Positions 36,042-49,543 of a stretch of 64,000 nt of DNA are shown here, one piece after another. The stretch comes from Juglans regia (Eukaryota > Streptophyta > Magnoliopsida > Fagales > Juglandaceae), in contig NC_049907.1 in the NCBI RefSeq assembly GCF_001411555.2, forward strand, positions 39,361,482 to 39,425,481. The letters are read 5' to 3'. Made by a program: the position numbers and the translations under genes. The notes below the pieces were generated by a model that was given only the letters and a program-made list of their open reading frames with translations, searched no databases and was not told where the DNA came from. Within the stretch, counting starts at the first letter, position 1. Each line of letters starts with the position of its first letter.

Positions 36042-37113
36042 ATGCTCTCGTTCCTTATATAACGTGGTATTACGTCTGGCTTTTTCTTGTTTGTCTCTAG
36101 AAGTAGCTTGCAGTTTTGAATAATGCCATTGTTAAAGATTTAGAGAAACTGTTAATGATGGAGAGGCTGCTTCTTTGGATTTTATATTTGTCGCAGCTTT
36201 CATTTCTACTCGGACGGTTGAATTTGTAACGGTTATCCTTATATCACGTGCTATCAAATGCACATTTGAACATTTGAAGTGGCTTTGTGGATCTATAATT
36301 TGTGGGTTTTTTTGTTGGTTCTCCCCCCTTTTGCGTAATTGGGATTTGATGACTGGTTATTTTGATGGTTGCCATGTGCTAGCCGTTCCTGATTGCGATG
36401 AATCCGTTCATAACTTCCCTGGCTGGTGTTACTGATGTTTTTATTTTATGAAAAATGTTACTTTTCCTACTTAATTTGTCTTTTTATTTTGACAAATCAT
36501 GTAATTTATTTTATTTTTAATTTTTTTTATTTAATAATTAAGAAAGTTACTATTAGTGTATTGATATTTTTTTATATTTTTTTAAAAATATTTTAAAATG
36601 ATAAAAAAAATTGAATAAAAAAAATAAATAAAAAAATGAAAAGGCCAATTTAACCTGTCGGTTACTTAGAGCGGGTTATTCTGAGCGGAGAACAGCACTG
36701 TTCTTATTTTATTGAGGAGTTGGCACAAGCTTGGCACAAGATTAACGTCATCTTTAATTGTGTTGTATTAACTTAATTCAGATAATTAGTTATAAGTTAA
36801 CACTTGTCCAGATAATCAGAAACTAAAGGCAGTGGTTTTTAGACGGTAGTCTGCAGCTGTTCAGCACCAGAAATCATCCTTCACTTGTTGCCGTTGGAAA
36901 AATTATTTGGCGTTTTCAGAGCATAGATGACCGGTAGTACTTCTATCCTGTTATAAATGTCATGTTTACATAATTATTAATTTTTAATGACATACCACGC
37001 ATGTTAGGATAAGTAGTTTTTTGGCATTTTATTTTTTATTTTTTGATAAACTGGTTGAAAATTTTAATTAAATTTACTAGCCGATAGATGATGAGGATAT
37101 GCGATAATCTTCG
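36042..37113. other. MDH 3' region and AT-rich spacer
   Basis: The first few hundred bases probably hold the MDH 3' UTR. No clear AATAAA was fixed. The rest is AT-rich with poly(A/T) stretches around 36520-36640. No gene is seen. Confidence 0.5.
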
Positions 37114-37343
37114 AGTTCATTTGGATTGAGAAATATTCTCAATTTATCTCATTTTATTATTATAATTTTTTTTAAATATTTATAAAAAATATAATAAATA
37201 ATTCAATTTTTTCTAATCTCAAATAATAATAATATTAAAAAAATAATATTTTAATAATATTTAATTCAACTTTTATCTTTTATTTAAAATTATCTCATCT
37301 CAATTCATCTTATCTTATTTTATCTAACTATTCAAACTGCTCC
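37114..37343. mobile_element. Tourist-like MITE, copy 2
   Basis: About 230 bp, same family as 31712-31908. The left end is GTTCATTTGGATTGAG and the right end is ACTATTCAAACTGCTCC, with the shared ATAATAATAATATT core and ATCTCATCTC near the right end. The ends are partly degraded. Confidence 0.7.
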
Positions 37344-39193
37344 TAAATCAACTTTGCTAGTTGAAGAGTGGTCCCTCGATCGTCTCTGTAGCGACCGAGT
37401 GAGCATAGTTTTGTACAGGGACTATATCCATTTCGTACTGGCCAAAATATCAGACGTACCGGCCTAAATTTCGGCCTGTACCGGCCGATATTTCGGCTAG
37501 TGTTTTTTTTTTTTTCATTTTTTCAAACTACAAGTTTATTTTTTAATCTTCAATTTAGACTAGACTATTTATAATTTATATATATTTATATATAATTTAT
37601 TTATATATAGACTATTATTTTGAAATATAATTTTTATATATAATTTATTTATATATCGACTATTTCGAAATATTATCCTGAAATGCTATTTCGAAACGGT
37701 ATTGATATTGAAATATTTTATTTCAGTATCTTGATCGATACAATATCCGATACGGTATTCAAAACATTGCTAGTGTGTGGTTACCGAAATCAATCCCCTT
37801 CGGGGCCCAGAAATCCTCGTAGAATTTGCGCTCACACACCCATAATAGACAATCTAGTGATCTACATCCTTTCGCAGTCCACATTGTCGGGCATCAATTC
37901 TGGTATGGGACCATCTTTCGAGGATTTTGTTGAAGAGAAACACTCAGCCCCTGCAAAAATGGTTAACATAAACACAAGAGTTGCTGGGCTCGTCAATAAA
38001 AAAAGGCCAAGCTTTTAGGTATCATCTCATTAAATGGCGGAAGTTACCCAACAAACCCTCCAGGCACCTGGCCAATCTCAATCGCTTCCATCCCTCCGGT
38101 TCCAGGTCGTGATATTGATTTATTTAGCTTTTGGTTGAAAACTTATTTGACACGGTATGAGAATTCCATGGAATAATCCCATTTGAATTAAGTTAAGGAA
38201 CAGGAAAAAGGATATGAAGCGGGATAGAGTGCAATGGCCAAGACTTTTAAAATAATGAAACACCGGTTAAGTATTTAACAAGATGTGCGTAGAAGTAGAA
38301 TCAACTTTAGAATAATAAATCCAAGTGCAGTGACTTTTAAACACATCGGGTCAAAAGGGAAAGGAAAAAAAAAAAGAAGAAATAAAGCAGCAAATGGCAG
38401 TCAAAATCGATGAAATTATGAGAGAAATTCTGGAAAATCCCATAAAAATAGTGATTTTTTAATTCATCTTTAGAAAATATCTTCTTTTTTTTTTTTTTTT
38501 TTTTTCTGGGGGAGTGGGGGAGTGGGGGCAATTCAATCCTAGGATATAGTACTACTTTAACCTGGTGATGTAAAGTATTTGCATTTCATTTGATGTAAAA
38601 TTATAAAGAAACCACAAGAGATAGAACTGCATGCGTAATCAGTGGCGTTTAAAAAAAAAAAAAAGTGTGGCTGGCATTAGATATTGTGGAAGAAAACCTT
38701 ATGAAAGAACGAGGAAGTAGCATAAGATAATTAATTAGCAAAGACTAGAAATTGTGATGAGTAAACGATCAACTCCAGCAAAGACTAGAAATTGTGATGA
38801 GTAAACGATCAAACTCCAATGGAAAAGGCAGTAGTACACTGATGGGGTAGTGGAAAATATATAAAGATCCCAGAGGCCATATCTAAAGAGAGAGCCATTC
38901 CCGTCTCTATTCCACCTTTCATGTTTTTTCCAAGTTTGATTAGCAAGGTGAAGTGATACTGTTGTTGGTTAGTGTTTAAAGTAGTCACGTTGACAGAAAA
39001 ATAAAAAGGAGCCAAATACATTGAAACTAATTAAATACGTGATATCTGTTTTAATGGCGGTCTGGCCTGTTCTCTCAATCAACGCAGTTTTATGATTGGG
39101 TGTATAAGCTTTACATAGTCAGCAAAGGTTGGCAAGTCTATTCTCAATCTCTTTATCTGTATCCATCATTTTCTCTTCTTTTCTTTTCTTTTC

Positions 39194-39225
<32 letters not shown>

Positions 39226-39878
39226 ATCAATTTCTTTGCTCCATGCATTAATGGTCGTCCTCCTTCATCTGCATGCGTTATTTGTGATTTTTGCTCCTTT
39301 GAAGTCGAATAGTCAATAGACCATGGTTCTTGCCTTTCTCACCAGAATGTGCATAGCAAAACTGTTAAATAATAAAATCTCTTTCTTCTCGTAAACTTAA
39401 ATTTTTTAAATAAATAATAATTTCACATACTATCAAAACAAAGATCAAGAATTTAAATTTGACTCTGTACTCTATCTCACTCAATTAAATATTACACATG
39501 TATATTGAGCTCACTCATTAAAGAGAGTGTTAATAATATAATACAAGCAATTAAATCTATCTCTTCACCTGACATCATAACTGAGCTCTTGAATTCAATT
39601 AAATATTCCAACTTTTGGTTCACTTATTAAGAATGAGTCTAATGGCGAAGATGAGTTTTAAGATCTACATTTATTTTTTTATTTTTTTGCATTAAAATCT
39701 AGATTTTAATCTTCCGTAATAGCAATTAATTACTTCTTTTCTGTCCCATTTCTGAGATTGTTATATGATCAATTATAATGCTATTTATTACGTTGTACAC
39801 CTTGAAATCTTATTAATTTCAGGCCAGTTATTTGTCAAATCGACTAATTCAAATACCAGCTGCAAGTTAAAATTCTTT
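37344..39878. other. Intergenic, repeats only
   Basis: Near 37430-37500 a cluster of TACCGGCC/ATTTCGGC motifs marks a degraded repeat. A 40-bp unit is tandemly duplicated at 38739-38819 (CAAAGACTAGAAATTGTGAT...). A (TTTTC)n tract lies at 39178-39218. A 111-codon frame at 37683-38018 shows no domain. No gene is called. Confidence 0.6.
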
Positions 39879-40085
39879 AGGGCTGGTTTGTTCACATAAA
39901 ATTAAACTATCTCATTTCATCTCATATAATCATTATAATTTTTTTAAACTCTCTCACAAAATATAATAAACAATTCAACATTTTCAAATATCAAAATAAA
40001 AATTATATTATAATAATATTTTATTCAACTTTCAACACAATATTTCATCTCATTTCATTTGAAATGTATAACCAAACCAGAACTT
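39879..40085. mobile_element. Tourist-like MITE, copy 3
   Basis: About 205 bp. GGGCTGGTTTGTTCACAT and the complement of ATGTATAACCAAACCAGAA form the terminal repeats, and the flanks are TTA on both sides. It lies about 620 bp beyond the stop codon of the MYB gene. Confidence 0.75.
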
Positions 40086-40707
40086 AATCTTCTATGACCA
40101 ACTCAACAATTTACCCCAAGCAAAGAAAAAATCTTATTCCTTTTCATTTTCCACGATCAGATCAAATAAATAATTTATCCAAAGCAAAGAAAGAACTTCA
40201 TATTCCTCGAACGAACAAAAATTAATGCCATGAAATGCAACGTACAATTAATTCATTGTTGTCATCTTCATTATATATATATATATATATATATATTATG
40301 GTAACTAAAAAATTGACAAGGATAAGCTGAAGAAGCATAATTTATTTGTTCAATGAAAGATTAGAATGCGAAGATATATTATATATATATATACTCTGTT
40401 CTTGATCTGTACGCAGTCCTCCTGTCACTTTACAAAGCTGTTTCTAAGTAATTAATCTCTTTTTTTCCCTATAATTCCTTTCAATTCACCACAATTGTTA
40501 CCGGCTAGTTTAGATGTATTTTTCCTCATTGCCAAGACCTGATTTTAGTTTTTCAATGGATGATTAATTACAGCTTTTGGACTTTGGAGACACATCTGCC
40601 CCACACTAAACATTAGTGCTGTCCTTTCGTTGTTGCAACGGTCAAAACGTGATACCATGAAAGCCATTGATCAAATCCTCCAAACCGCCAAACAGAAAGA
40701 GAGACTT
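40086..40707. other. MYB 3' region
   Basis: AT-rich spacer that probably includes the 3' UTR of the minus-strand MYB gene, with (TA)n near 40270-40296 and 40378-40392. Nothing else recognised. Confidence 0.5.
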
Positions 40708-42338
40708 TCAAAATTCTGATAATTCCGGTGAACCCCCGGCTCCGATGAAAAGGTTGTACCAGAACTCCATGCCATCGTCAATAATTGAGCCATAAGGATA
40801 GCCTGGTTCCACTTGTTCGATTGAATTGAAGGGCGGATACTGAGCTTGTGATTCATCGGTGATCCCCGGTAAATCAAACGGCGCCATGGTGTTCTCGGGC
40901 AGTGGTGGTTCAAACCACAAACTAATGTCATCAATCTCAGGAAAAGTTCCCGACAAGTCCATGTCTTCAGCCTTAATATGGCTCATCATGTAATTGTGAT
41001 TTGGTTCCATGTTTAACGTAACTGAGGCATCCGTGGCCGATGAAAAATCACTAGAAGATGGTTGAGGTGAAGTTGATGTGTATGCTGGACTCTCAAACCC
41101 TTGATGGGAAGCAAGATTAAAGTTGGAGGATTGCGATTGGCTTTGGGCATTGGAATCACAGTTCGTAGACTGCAGGATGGTTTCTGGGTTTGTCTGGTTT
41201 CGTTTCAGTCTTTTCTTCAAGTGGGTGTGCCAGACATTTTTTATTTCGTTGTCAGTTCGTCCTGGTAATTTAGCTGCAATGGCTGACCACCTGAAAAATG
41301 GAGGAAAAAAAGTTTCGTTAATGATGTTGATTTGTATGTGCTAGTAGAAGTAGTGGCGGCCAGAAGAAGAAAAGCTTATTTCTATTTATACAATTAAATA
41401 ACTAGCTAATAGATTCTAATTCTCACAATCATGCACATAATATAGACATGTATCATGGCTGCATGTGCTGCGCGCAACAATATTGTTGCAGCCTGCATGT
41501 CGGGTCAACCTAGAGAATCTTTCAGCCCCACTACTTGATTTTCTTAAGAGATAAATCTTCCTTTTTTTTCTTCAGGCCAGCAATGGCTTCTAGTCCCCAC
41601 TACATGTGAAAAAAAGACTAGTACATTCGTAGCAATGGCTCCAGTGACCTCCAACTGATTGAAAAGACTACTTGAAAGCTTTTGGATTATAGAATCTCTA
41701 TCAAGATTTATGCATACCTATTCCCTAGCATAAATACAATGACTTGCTTATAAATTTACTGTCTCTTATGGTTCGTGTCGGCACCAATGAATTTATTTAT
41801 GAAATAACCAGAAAGAAAGACAATATTCTCTTAAAGTTGAAAAACTACTCCAGTATTGATGCATACCTATTCCCTAGCATTTCATGCAACTTAATGATTG
41901 TGTCCTCTTCTTCTCTGCTGAAGTTTCCTCTCTTGATATCTGGCCGCAAGTAGTTTGTCCAGCGGAGTCTGCAACTCTTCCCACATCGTAGCAGACCTAC
42001 ACAAAACAGAGGAAATGGGCAAACAGATCATTATTAAGATAACTAATGATTAGTTCCCAGTTTTCATATACCCTAATTAAACATGTATATCTCTTTTTTT
42101 TATCCCTTCTTTGAAACTTTTTCGTTGGATTAATTCTATGTAGTGATGATATCTCTATGGCCTGGACCTGTTCATAGAGAAAAACAGGTAGGAATTTGTA
42201 GTTACCGGCTTGCTTTGGAAGCGCACGCCAATTGCCATGGCCATAGTTTTGGATGTAGGAGATCAAAATCTGATCTTCTTCAGAAGTCCAAGGCCCCTTC
42301 TTTAGACCGACTTTGTCACAGCAAGGAGCTCTCACCAT
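40708..42338 (-). CDS. R2R3-MYB transcription factor, MYB13/14/15 type, 3 exons
   Basis: Exons 42338-42206 (133 nt), 41996-41867 (130 nt) and 41290-40708 (583 nt) give 281 aa with GT-AG introns. The 133/130 pattern is the standard one for plant R2R3-MYBs. R2 starts near [14 protein letters not shown]3 near [14 protein letters not shown], and both keep the spaced tryptophans (Phe replaces the first Trp of R3, as usual). The N-terminus VRAPCCDK and the C-terminal IDDISLWFE, close to the subgroup 2 IDxSFW motif, point to MYB13/14/15, nuclear regulators of stress and phenylpropanoid genes. The exact member is not decidable here. Intron 2 (41291-41866) carries a duplicate of its own donor region. 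Confidence 0.95.
41711..41731. repeat. Copy of the MYB exon 2 donor region inside intron 2
   Basis: TGCATACCTATTCCCTAGCAT recurs at 41860-41880, where it is the exon 2/intron 2 border. The intronic copy, 149 bp further along the transcript, therefore carries a second, potentially usable 5' splice site. Confidence 0.8.
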
Positions 42339-42450
42339 GATGATCTCAAATATTTCTTCTCCAAGTCTTTTCGCACTCTCTCAAATGCTCTTTCCCTTTA
42401 CTTTTTCAAATGAGATCCGTGAGCTCAAAATCTTCCTAGCCCTGGTTTGG

Positions 42451-42460
42451 ATATTTATAG
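42451..42460 (-). promoter_or_regulatory. TATA box of the MYB gene
   Basis: On the minus strand CTATAAATAT lies about 113 bp upstream of the ATG, a good plant TATA match at a usual distance. Confidence 0.6.
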
Positions 42461-42461
42461 T

Positions 42462-43034
42462 TGAAATATTCCACATTCCGCAAGTAGCTTGAACAGATCA
42501 AGACAAAAGGAGCATCATAAGGATTATTTCATTCTTGGCAACTTCCGGGAAGGAGCTGGATCTCTCCCCTCACGAAGAAAAATAAACCTAAATATATACA
42601 ATTAATAGTATTGCAATTAACTCTTAGGTTTTAACTTTTAGCGACTGCTGAAAGCACACGAGGAAGTGAGTCAGATGGAAGATCGTTCCTCTTTTTATAG
42701 AATAAACATTTATATTACAAAACGCAGCCAAAAAGACGCCCTTTTTGACATTTAGTACTCTCTTCATAATTACTAGTTTTCTACTGAAGAGATCGATCGA
42801 ACCCGTGCGATATATAAAACCCTTACTTTTTAAATATCTTTTCCTCAAAATTAGATTATTTAAATGAAAATTACAACATCAGATATGAAAATGCATGGTG
42901 GGCAGTCAGCGACTCAGCATGCACTTCCATGCATATAATTTCTTATTAGCATTTTTATCTTGTTTATAGCTGCCATGCACTACTTAACATCATTAACATG
43001 ATTTGGAGATTTTTTTCAATAATTTTATAACATT
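42462..43034. other. MYB upstream region
   Basis: No gene or repeat was identified. It presumably holds the rest of the MYB promoter. Confidence 0.45.
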
Positions 43035-43240
43035 TAGGAATCGTTTGGATACAGAAATTATCTCATTTCATCTCATTATTACAATTTTCTTAAATTTCTA
43101 CACAAAATATAGTAAACAATTCAACTTTTTTAAATTTTAAAATAATAATAATAATAATAATAAATATTTTAATAATATTTTATTCAACTCATTTAAAATC
43201 ATATCATCTTACCTCATCTCACTATTCAAACGAGCCCTTA
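43035..43240. mobile_element. Tourist-like MITE, copy 4
   Basis: About 200 bp. The left end is GGAATCGTTTGGATACAG and the right end is CACTATTCAAACGAGCCC, with TTA on both sides (PIF/Harbinger-type duplication). The core has (AAT)n. It is the best preserved copy in the window. Confidence 0.8.
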
Positions 43241-44320
43241 GTTGCATATAGAAAGTATTAAATGTTGTAGAGTTTACATATTATATTTATCTATCTTCAA
43301 AGCTGCATGTTTGTACAAAGAATTATATAGTTTGCCGATTCGTTATGGTATATATTTTTAAAAATTCCAGCTTTAGACTAATTTGCACTATGATCTCATT
43401 ATCTTGAATATGGATTAGCTTTCTTATTTGGGTGAATGTGTGAAATTTCTTGCCATCCACGCGCAGTCTAATCAGAGTGACACGATGGAGAATAGGATCA
43501 AATCAAGCTAAATCTATGATGCATGCAGGTTAGTAAGTCGAATATACCCAACTATATGTATTTGCCCTCCAAATTTTGGAGTTTAGTGGAGAACACTTGC
43601 AATTGCATTGACATTAATCTCATAAAGAGATGTCAAAGGACCTCAAAGTAGAATTACATTCAAGTTTCTCGATCATGCAGACTAGGGGATACATATATAC
43701 ATGAGGATTGGACATGAATGCATGTAAGAGTTCATGGATAGGATTAGGGAGGTTAGCATTTACCAAATGGAATTGGGATTAAATTATACATACAGGTAAT
43801 CAATTAAGAGAGAGTTTAGTGCGATTAGATTTGCCCCATTTAATTTCTGTGTATTTGAATCATAAACAGTACCACAAAGAACAAAAGACAGTTTGTCATT
43901 TTGACTTGGTCAATAGGAGGAAATTGATCGATCAAATAGCCACGTACGTGCCACTGGAAATTAGCTAGGATAATAATTGTTAATATTTTTTGACGAAACT
44001 CATAAGACTAATGATCATCGTACGATACTGCGAGGATGCGATCCAGAGTCAAATACAGCGACAATGGTGATGAACTCATCATTGTCCTCTTAATGCATGG
44101 CATTTGGTTGCAAAGTGCACATGGACAAGTGTATCTCGTCGGTACGTGGAACATTGCCAATAAAATGACTTGCCATTTCCTCATTGGACAAGCCGATTGG
44201 TTTGACTGGACTAGTCAATGAATAATATCATTGTAAGAGAACAAGACATTGGAGACCTTTATTAATAGGAATTTCTCAATTAATTTAATTAACTGAAAAT
44301 TTTCATATTATTATATATAT

Positions 44321-44492
44321 GAGCAATGCTAGATACAGTCTCTATTTGGAGACTGCAATGCAAGCCTAGGCAATTTTATCTTTAAATTTTTTTAAAATTA
44401 CAAAACTATCATTCCTGAAATGATATTTTTTCTCATTTAATAAGGAGCTTGCACATGTAATCCCCAAGTGGGGACTGCAAATAGAATTTCTC
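44321..44492. mobile_element. GAGCAATGCTA-type MITE
   Basis: 172 bp between TATATA flanks. The left end is GAGCAATGCTAGATACAGTC. The complement of the right end reads GAGAAATTCTATTTGCAGTC, so the terminal repeats match at about two thirds of positions. The flanks fit a TA duplication, as in Stowaway/mariner MITEs, but (TA)n context makes this uncertain. Confidence 0.55.
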
Positions 44493-45242
44493 TATATATA
44501 TATATATATAGATAATACGAACGTGGCTAAAAGTACGCCCAAAACTTTTATTTCTTTTGTGAAAATGTATTTATTTATTAAAAATAAGTATAATAAAATT
44601 GAAATCCTGTTCTCCTTCCAAAAGGAAAATTAAAATGGAATGCGGCCATGACTTCCACATGCATATTGATCATATATATATAGCAAATTGAATAATGGGT
44701 ACATGTATATGCATAGTCCAAAAAAATAATGATTACAAAAAGATATGACTCCGGCTGCATATATAGCTATTCTATGCGTATTAAAATTTAAAACATTGTT
44801 TTCAACTACGAAAAAAGAACCAAAAATAAATAAGAACTCTTGGTGAAGAGTAGGAAACGAGCCGGAATATGGAATTTCAATTATGCAGTCAAATTTTGAC
44901 CAATATATATATATATATATATAGATATGCACGTTTGTGGTCTATGACCAAAGGCTTGGCCATACGCCTGCAGCCTTCATTACCAAATCCTTTTCGTTCT
45001 AAAATCGTGTGGCCTGATGTCTAATACACCCAAAAAAAAAAAAAAAAAGCCTTGCTATCGTAATTAATGCACCGTTTTTTTGCTTTTTTGCAAATTTTCT
45101 ACCCCAACAATTATCTACAATATACGAACCTTTATTATTACATTTTATTGACATGGTAGTATGGGTTTAACAGAAAATTACTAATAAGCTGTTTCCTATG
45201 TATCGCACATGCCATCTTAATTATTATTCGGAATTACAGAGA

Positions 45243-45273
<31 letters not shown>

Positions 45274-45948
45274 CGCAACGCGCACGCGTGAGTGGTTCGT
45301 TAAATCTATTTTATATTAAAAATAATTTTAAAATATAGCATATATGATATCAAATCATATCATTTTATAAATAAATAATATTAGTTAGATATAATTATAA
45401 GTTACGTAAATATCGTATATTTTTTTAAAAAAATTAAAAATTATTATTTAAAAATTAATTTTTTATATGAGTCTTATTTTTATACGCTCTTTAAAAAAGA
45501 ATACGGATCGTTTATGTACTTATTGACTATAAATATAATTTATTTTTATATAATTATAATATATTTCTCTAAAATGAGTACTTCTCACGGATGAATATGC
45601 ACGTGAGCTGTTCGGGTCAAGTCAAGCTAGCAAATGAATGGTACTTGCCCAGATTGGGGAGCCAACAGAACAGACAATTAATGGTCAAGTCAATATTGTG
45701 GGCTATTGTCAATTCAGCTAGCAAATCTGCATTGTGCACGTCGTTTTTAATTTGTACTCATTCAAATTCGAGCTAATGATTTTTTAGATTAAAATTATAT
45801 TTTGTAGCTTTTTATTTATTTTGTAGACAATATTAAATTTACTTTCTCTGTAGATTTAATATTTCCAGAGAAAGACTCATGCTATACGAACAAGCAGCCA
45901 ATTAAAGAACGAAAACAATAAAAGACAAATTGACAGAATATCCATCAT

Positions 45949-45989
<41 letters not shown>

Positions 45990-46424
45990 TTGGTGTTGCA
46001 TTTTTCTGCTGCCTACAGCTCTAGCTAGCATGCATGCACGTTAATGTAGATAGATGCATAATATTTAGATGTTGTACATGAAATTAAAAGCATGCAATAT
46101 ATAAGATATGCATGAATATTTTATAAGTTAATTATATATGTCTGCATAACTCAGAATTAGTCAAAGACGTACGAAATAAATAGAAAAGAACTACTTCCCA
46201 ATAAATTAATGAATCTATAGAATGCTAAAGTACAAGCTTCGATCGCAAACCATGCATACACGATTAATATTTAATATATCCCATTCTCTAGTTTACAAGT
46301 GGTAGTAGTACTTCAAGGTTAACTCATCTTTTATCGTACTGTAGCCTTCAATATATTCTAAATACAATCAAGGCTACATGATTAAGATTTAGTAGGGTTT
46401 TACCCGGCCGACTGAAAACAATTT

Positions 46425-46462
<38 letters not shown>

Positions 46463-46724
46463 CTCCAATATTTTGACTAATCATCAAGAATTTCAGTAGT
46501 CTGGTCATCCCACTTAATTAATTTCTTTAAACTGATAATGTTATCCCCAGCCGGGCCACTAACTTTATGCATGATGTCATAATCTGTACATTAGTGATCA
46601 TAATCGATTCCTTTACGGCTCTTCTATCTTTTTAGCACTGTTATTCACGGCATGTTTTATTGTATGCACGTGTCGAGAAATTTCCCGTTGTCCAAGCAGC
46701 TCATTTAACACAAGTACTGTGATT

Positions 46725-46761
<37 letters not shown>

Positions 46762-47556
46762 CATTCATTCGGACATTATAAACTTAACTTGAAACATATA
46801 TTATAAGCAAACTACAATATTGATAGCTGTCTAGTACACATTAATCGTGATTAAAATCGTCTAATTCTAATTGCAAACTTCTACAAACTTAAAGTTTGAG
46901 AGATAGCACACCTCTGTCCAAGACAGAGTTAACCAAACTTCATACTCCGTCCAAGACGGAGAAGAGGACACACTCTATGGATGAAAGTACTAAAGACTAT
47001 GTGTCTTTTTTTTTTCTAAAACAAAAGATATTACAGAAATTAAAAAAATTAAAAAATAACAGATTACATCTTAGAAAGATATAGATCCACATTTTCAACT
47101 TTGGAGAAAAATAAAATACAAAAACAACGACTGTGACGACACGTGAGAGCCACACACCATCCTGGAGGTATGGCGATCGATCATGAGGTCTGAAGTAATC
47201 GATGGTCTTGGACCTATATATATATATATATATATTTATGATTCTAAGAAGGCGAATGCATGGCTTGATCTGGTGATTTGATTTTAAATCACAGCCAATA
47301 TAAAAATGTCGATAAGTTTTACAACATATATGTATATGTAGGAGATCAAATGAAGTCTAATTAAACTGCATGTCTTGTCAAAAAGAAGCATTATATATAT
47401 GAAATTAGTTACTTCTGTATTTCTTGGATTTTGACACATCGATATATAAATATATATATATATATATTTATATATATTATTATAGAATATCCTGAGGTTA
47501 AAAAATAAAAAATAAAAAAACAAAATATTTTTGTAACTGGTATTCGAAAGTCATGT

Positions 47557-47645
47557 ATAGAGCCCCCAAATTGTATGCTCGAACGTCTGATCATATATAG
47601 AAAGAGCCCCCAAATTGTATGCTCGAACGTCTGATCATATATAGA
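47557..47645. repeat. 44-bp tandem duplication
   Basis: The unit containing GAGCCCCCAAATTGTATGCT and GAACGTCTGATCATATATAG occurs twice in a row with almost no difference, so it is recent. Confidence 0.9.
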
Positions 47646-47664
47646 AAGAAATATGTTGCGCAGA

Positions 47665-47696
<32 letters not shown>

Positions 47697-47854
47697 GAGT
47701 AATGCCACTCATAATTTTTTTTATCATCATCCTCTCATCATTCCTTAATGTATAATTAGATGATTAGAGATTATTTATTATATTACACTTGTAAATCTAT
47801 TATTTAATGTCACATCATAGGATGTTGAAAGAATGATGATGAATAGAATTTCTC
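47697..47854. mobile_element. Second GAGTAATGCCA-type MITE
   Basis: 158 bp in (TA)n DNA. The left end is GAGTAATGCCACTCAT and the complement of the right end is GAGAAATTCTATTCATCATC, the same end style as 44321-44492 but with an unrelated core. Confidence 0.5.
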
Positions 47855-49543
47855 TATATATTTAGTTAAAAACTAAAACAGAACAAGTAAATTAAGGGGA
47901 TAGCGTACGTACTCCTAAATGGGAAATCTCATATTTTGTATATAGATATATATATATATATATATATATATCCTTCCTTAATTACCTGAAGTTATTAAAT
48001 TATCTGGCTAACCTTGTAATCACTCATTAATTATGCTCTTATTCGACCCTATTGGATTTATTTTATTCTATTGGAATTAATTAGTACTGTTCTAACTTTT
48101 GTCCTCCACTCCCTAAATATTTTCTCGAAATGCATACTAACACAGACCCCTTCAAATGGATAAAATTTGAATGATTCCCAGAGCTAGCCAACCAATCTTG
48201 AACCCAAAAAAATCTACCCACGATCATTATAATTAGCTAGGGTCATATCAATGACTGGGTTAATTCTCCCAGCATGTGCAATGTGACAAAGGCACGGTGT
48301 TTAATTTAATTTAAAATTAGTGCATATTTTTAGATTTTCCATGGATAGGTTGATTTTGTCACCTGCGCCAAGCACGTCAACTCAGCAATGAAACATATTG
48401 ATCTGATCAGTATGATCACTTCATCGTTTCTAGATTGGCAATTAATATGCGTGCGAACATGCAAGCTGCATCATATCCACTCAATGGTGTACCCATGTCA
48501 ACTGTAGGCAGCATCAAACGCGTACGTTCGTTCTTGATGCAGCAAAAATTCAAACATCTGTAGTTTAAGATAAGGTTTGCAAATTCTAATATATATCTCA
48601 GGGAGGAAACACAGAGATCCGACTACTGCTGAAGGCAAACTTGGATTGATCATAATGCATGCATGCATGGGATTGAAGAAATATCAAAGCGTTAGGTAAT
48701 ACTCGACCGGGAAAACGGGGATTAGGTATGATGCAGTCTGTTATACATTAACTGTAAATTATGGGTGTTGAATTGGTGGGCTAAAGTTTCAATATCCCTA
48801 ATATTTTAAAGCGGGATCTATATGCTTTCTTGATGTCTTGGTGCAGAGGGAATTTCGAAAGTCTTTGCCAATTCAGAGAAGAAAACCAATAACATCATCG
48901 TACGTGAAACTCAAACTGCTAATGTGAAACCATGTACCATCATGTTAAGGGGTATCCCATAATTATAAAAGTCCAATAAATGGACGAGCGGTGGCCCATT
49001 TGTGTATACTTTGTCGTTGTCTTGTCATTTCAGGCTTTAAATTTGACAGAAGCAAGCCCATGGAAGTGTGACAAGTTATAATGAAAAATGGGGAAAAATT
49101 ATATAATTTCAAAACCATACATTAGATCCTCAGATTAGTTCAAATCGATAACCTGCATTAATTTGACCGTAACACAGTTTTAAAGATCGAATCTTAAAAA
49201 AGGATTCAGAATATCCGCTTTTAATAATTTAATATTGTAAACAGTAATATGTCAATTTTAGTAATTTAAGATGCGATTGCAAAACCAAGACGCAAAATGC
49301 ATCTCTCTCTTGGAAAATTTATCGAGTGGTATTGGCATATGAAGCCCAGGATGAGTGCTGTACTTATGGATAATCCAATACAAAAGAGAGAGAGAGAGAG
49401 AGAAGTTCTCTTGGTATCTCTCCTGTTGAACTCTTATATCAAAAGATGATGTGCATCGTTTTAGCAGGATTAGTCAGGTGGTGATTCTTGAAGATATGAA
49501 GAACGAAATATGAAGTCAAGGGATACGTGAGGGAGGGAGAGAG

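Larger units (their letters stand above)
43241..49543. other. 6.3-kb gene-free AT-rich region
   Basis: No frame with a recognisable domain. It holds many (TA)n tracts (for example 45246-45270, 45955-45986, 46428-46459, 46729-46757, 47665-47690, 47947-47971), a 44-bp tandem duplication at 47557-47645 and two small MITEs listed separately. Poly(GA) lies at 49385-49403. Confidence 0.6.

Noticed and set aside
45240..47700. Many (TA)n tracts as a satellite or special structure
   Set aside because: Scattered simple repeats of 20-35 bp with no common unit beyond TA, ordinary for AT-rich plant DNA.
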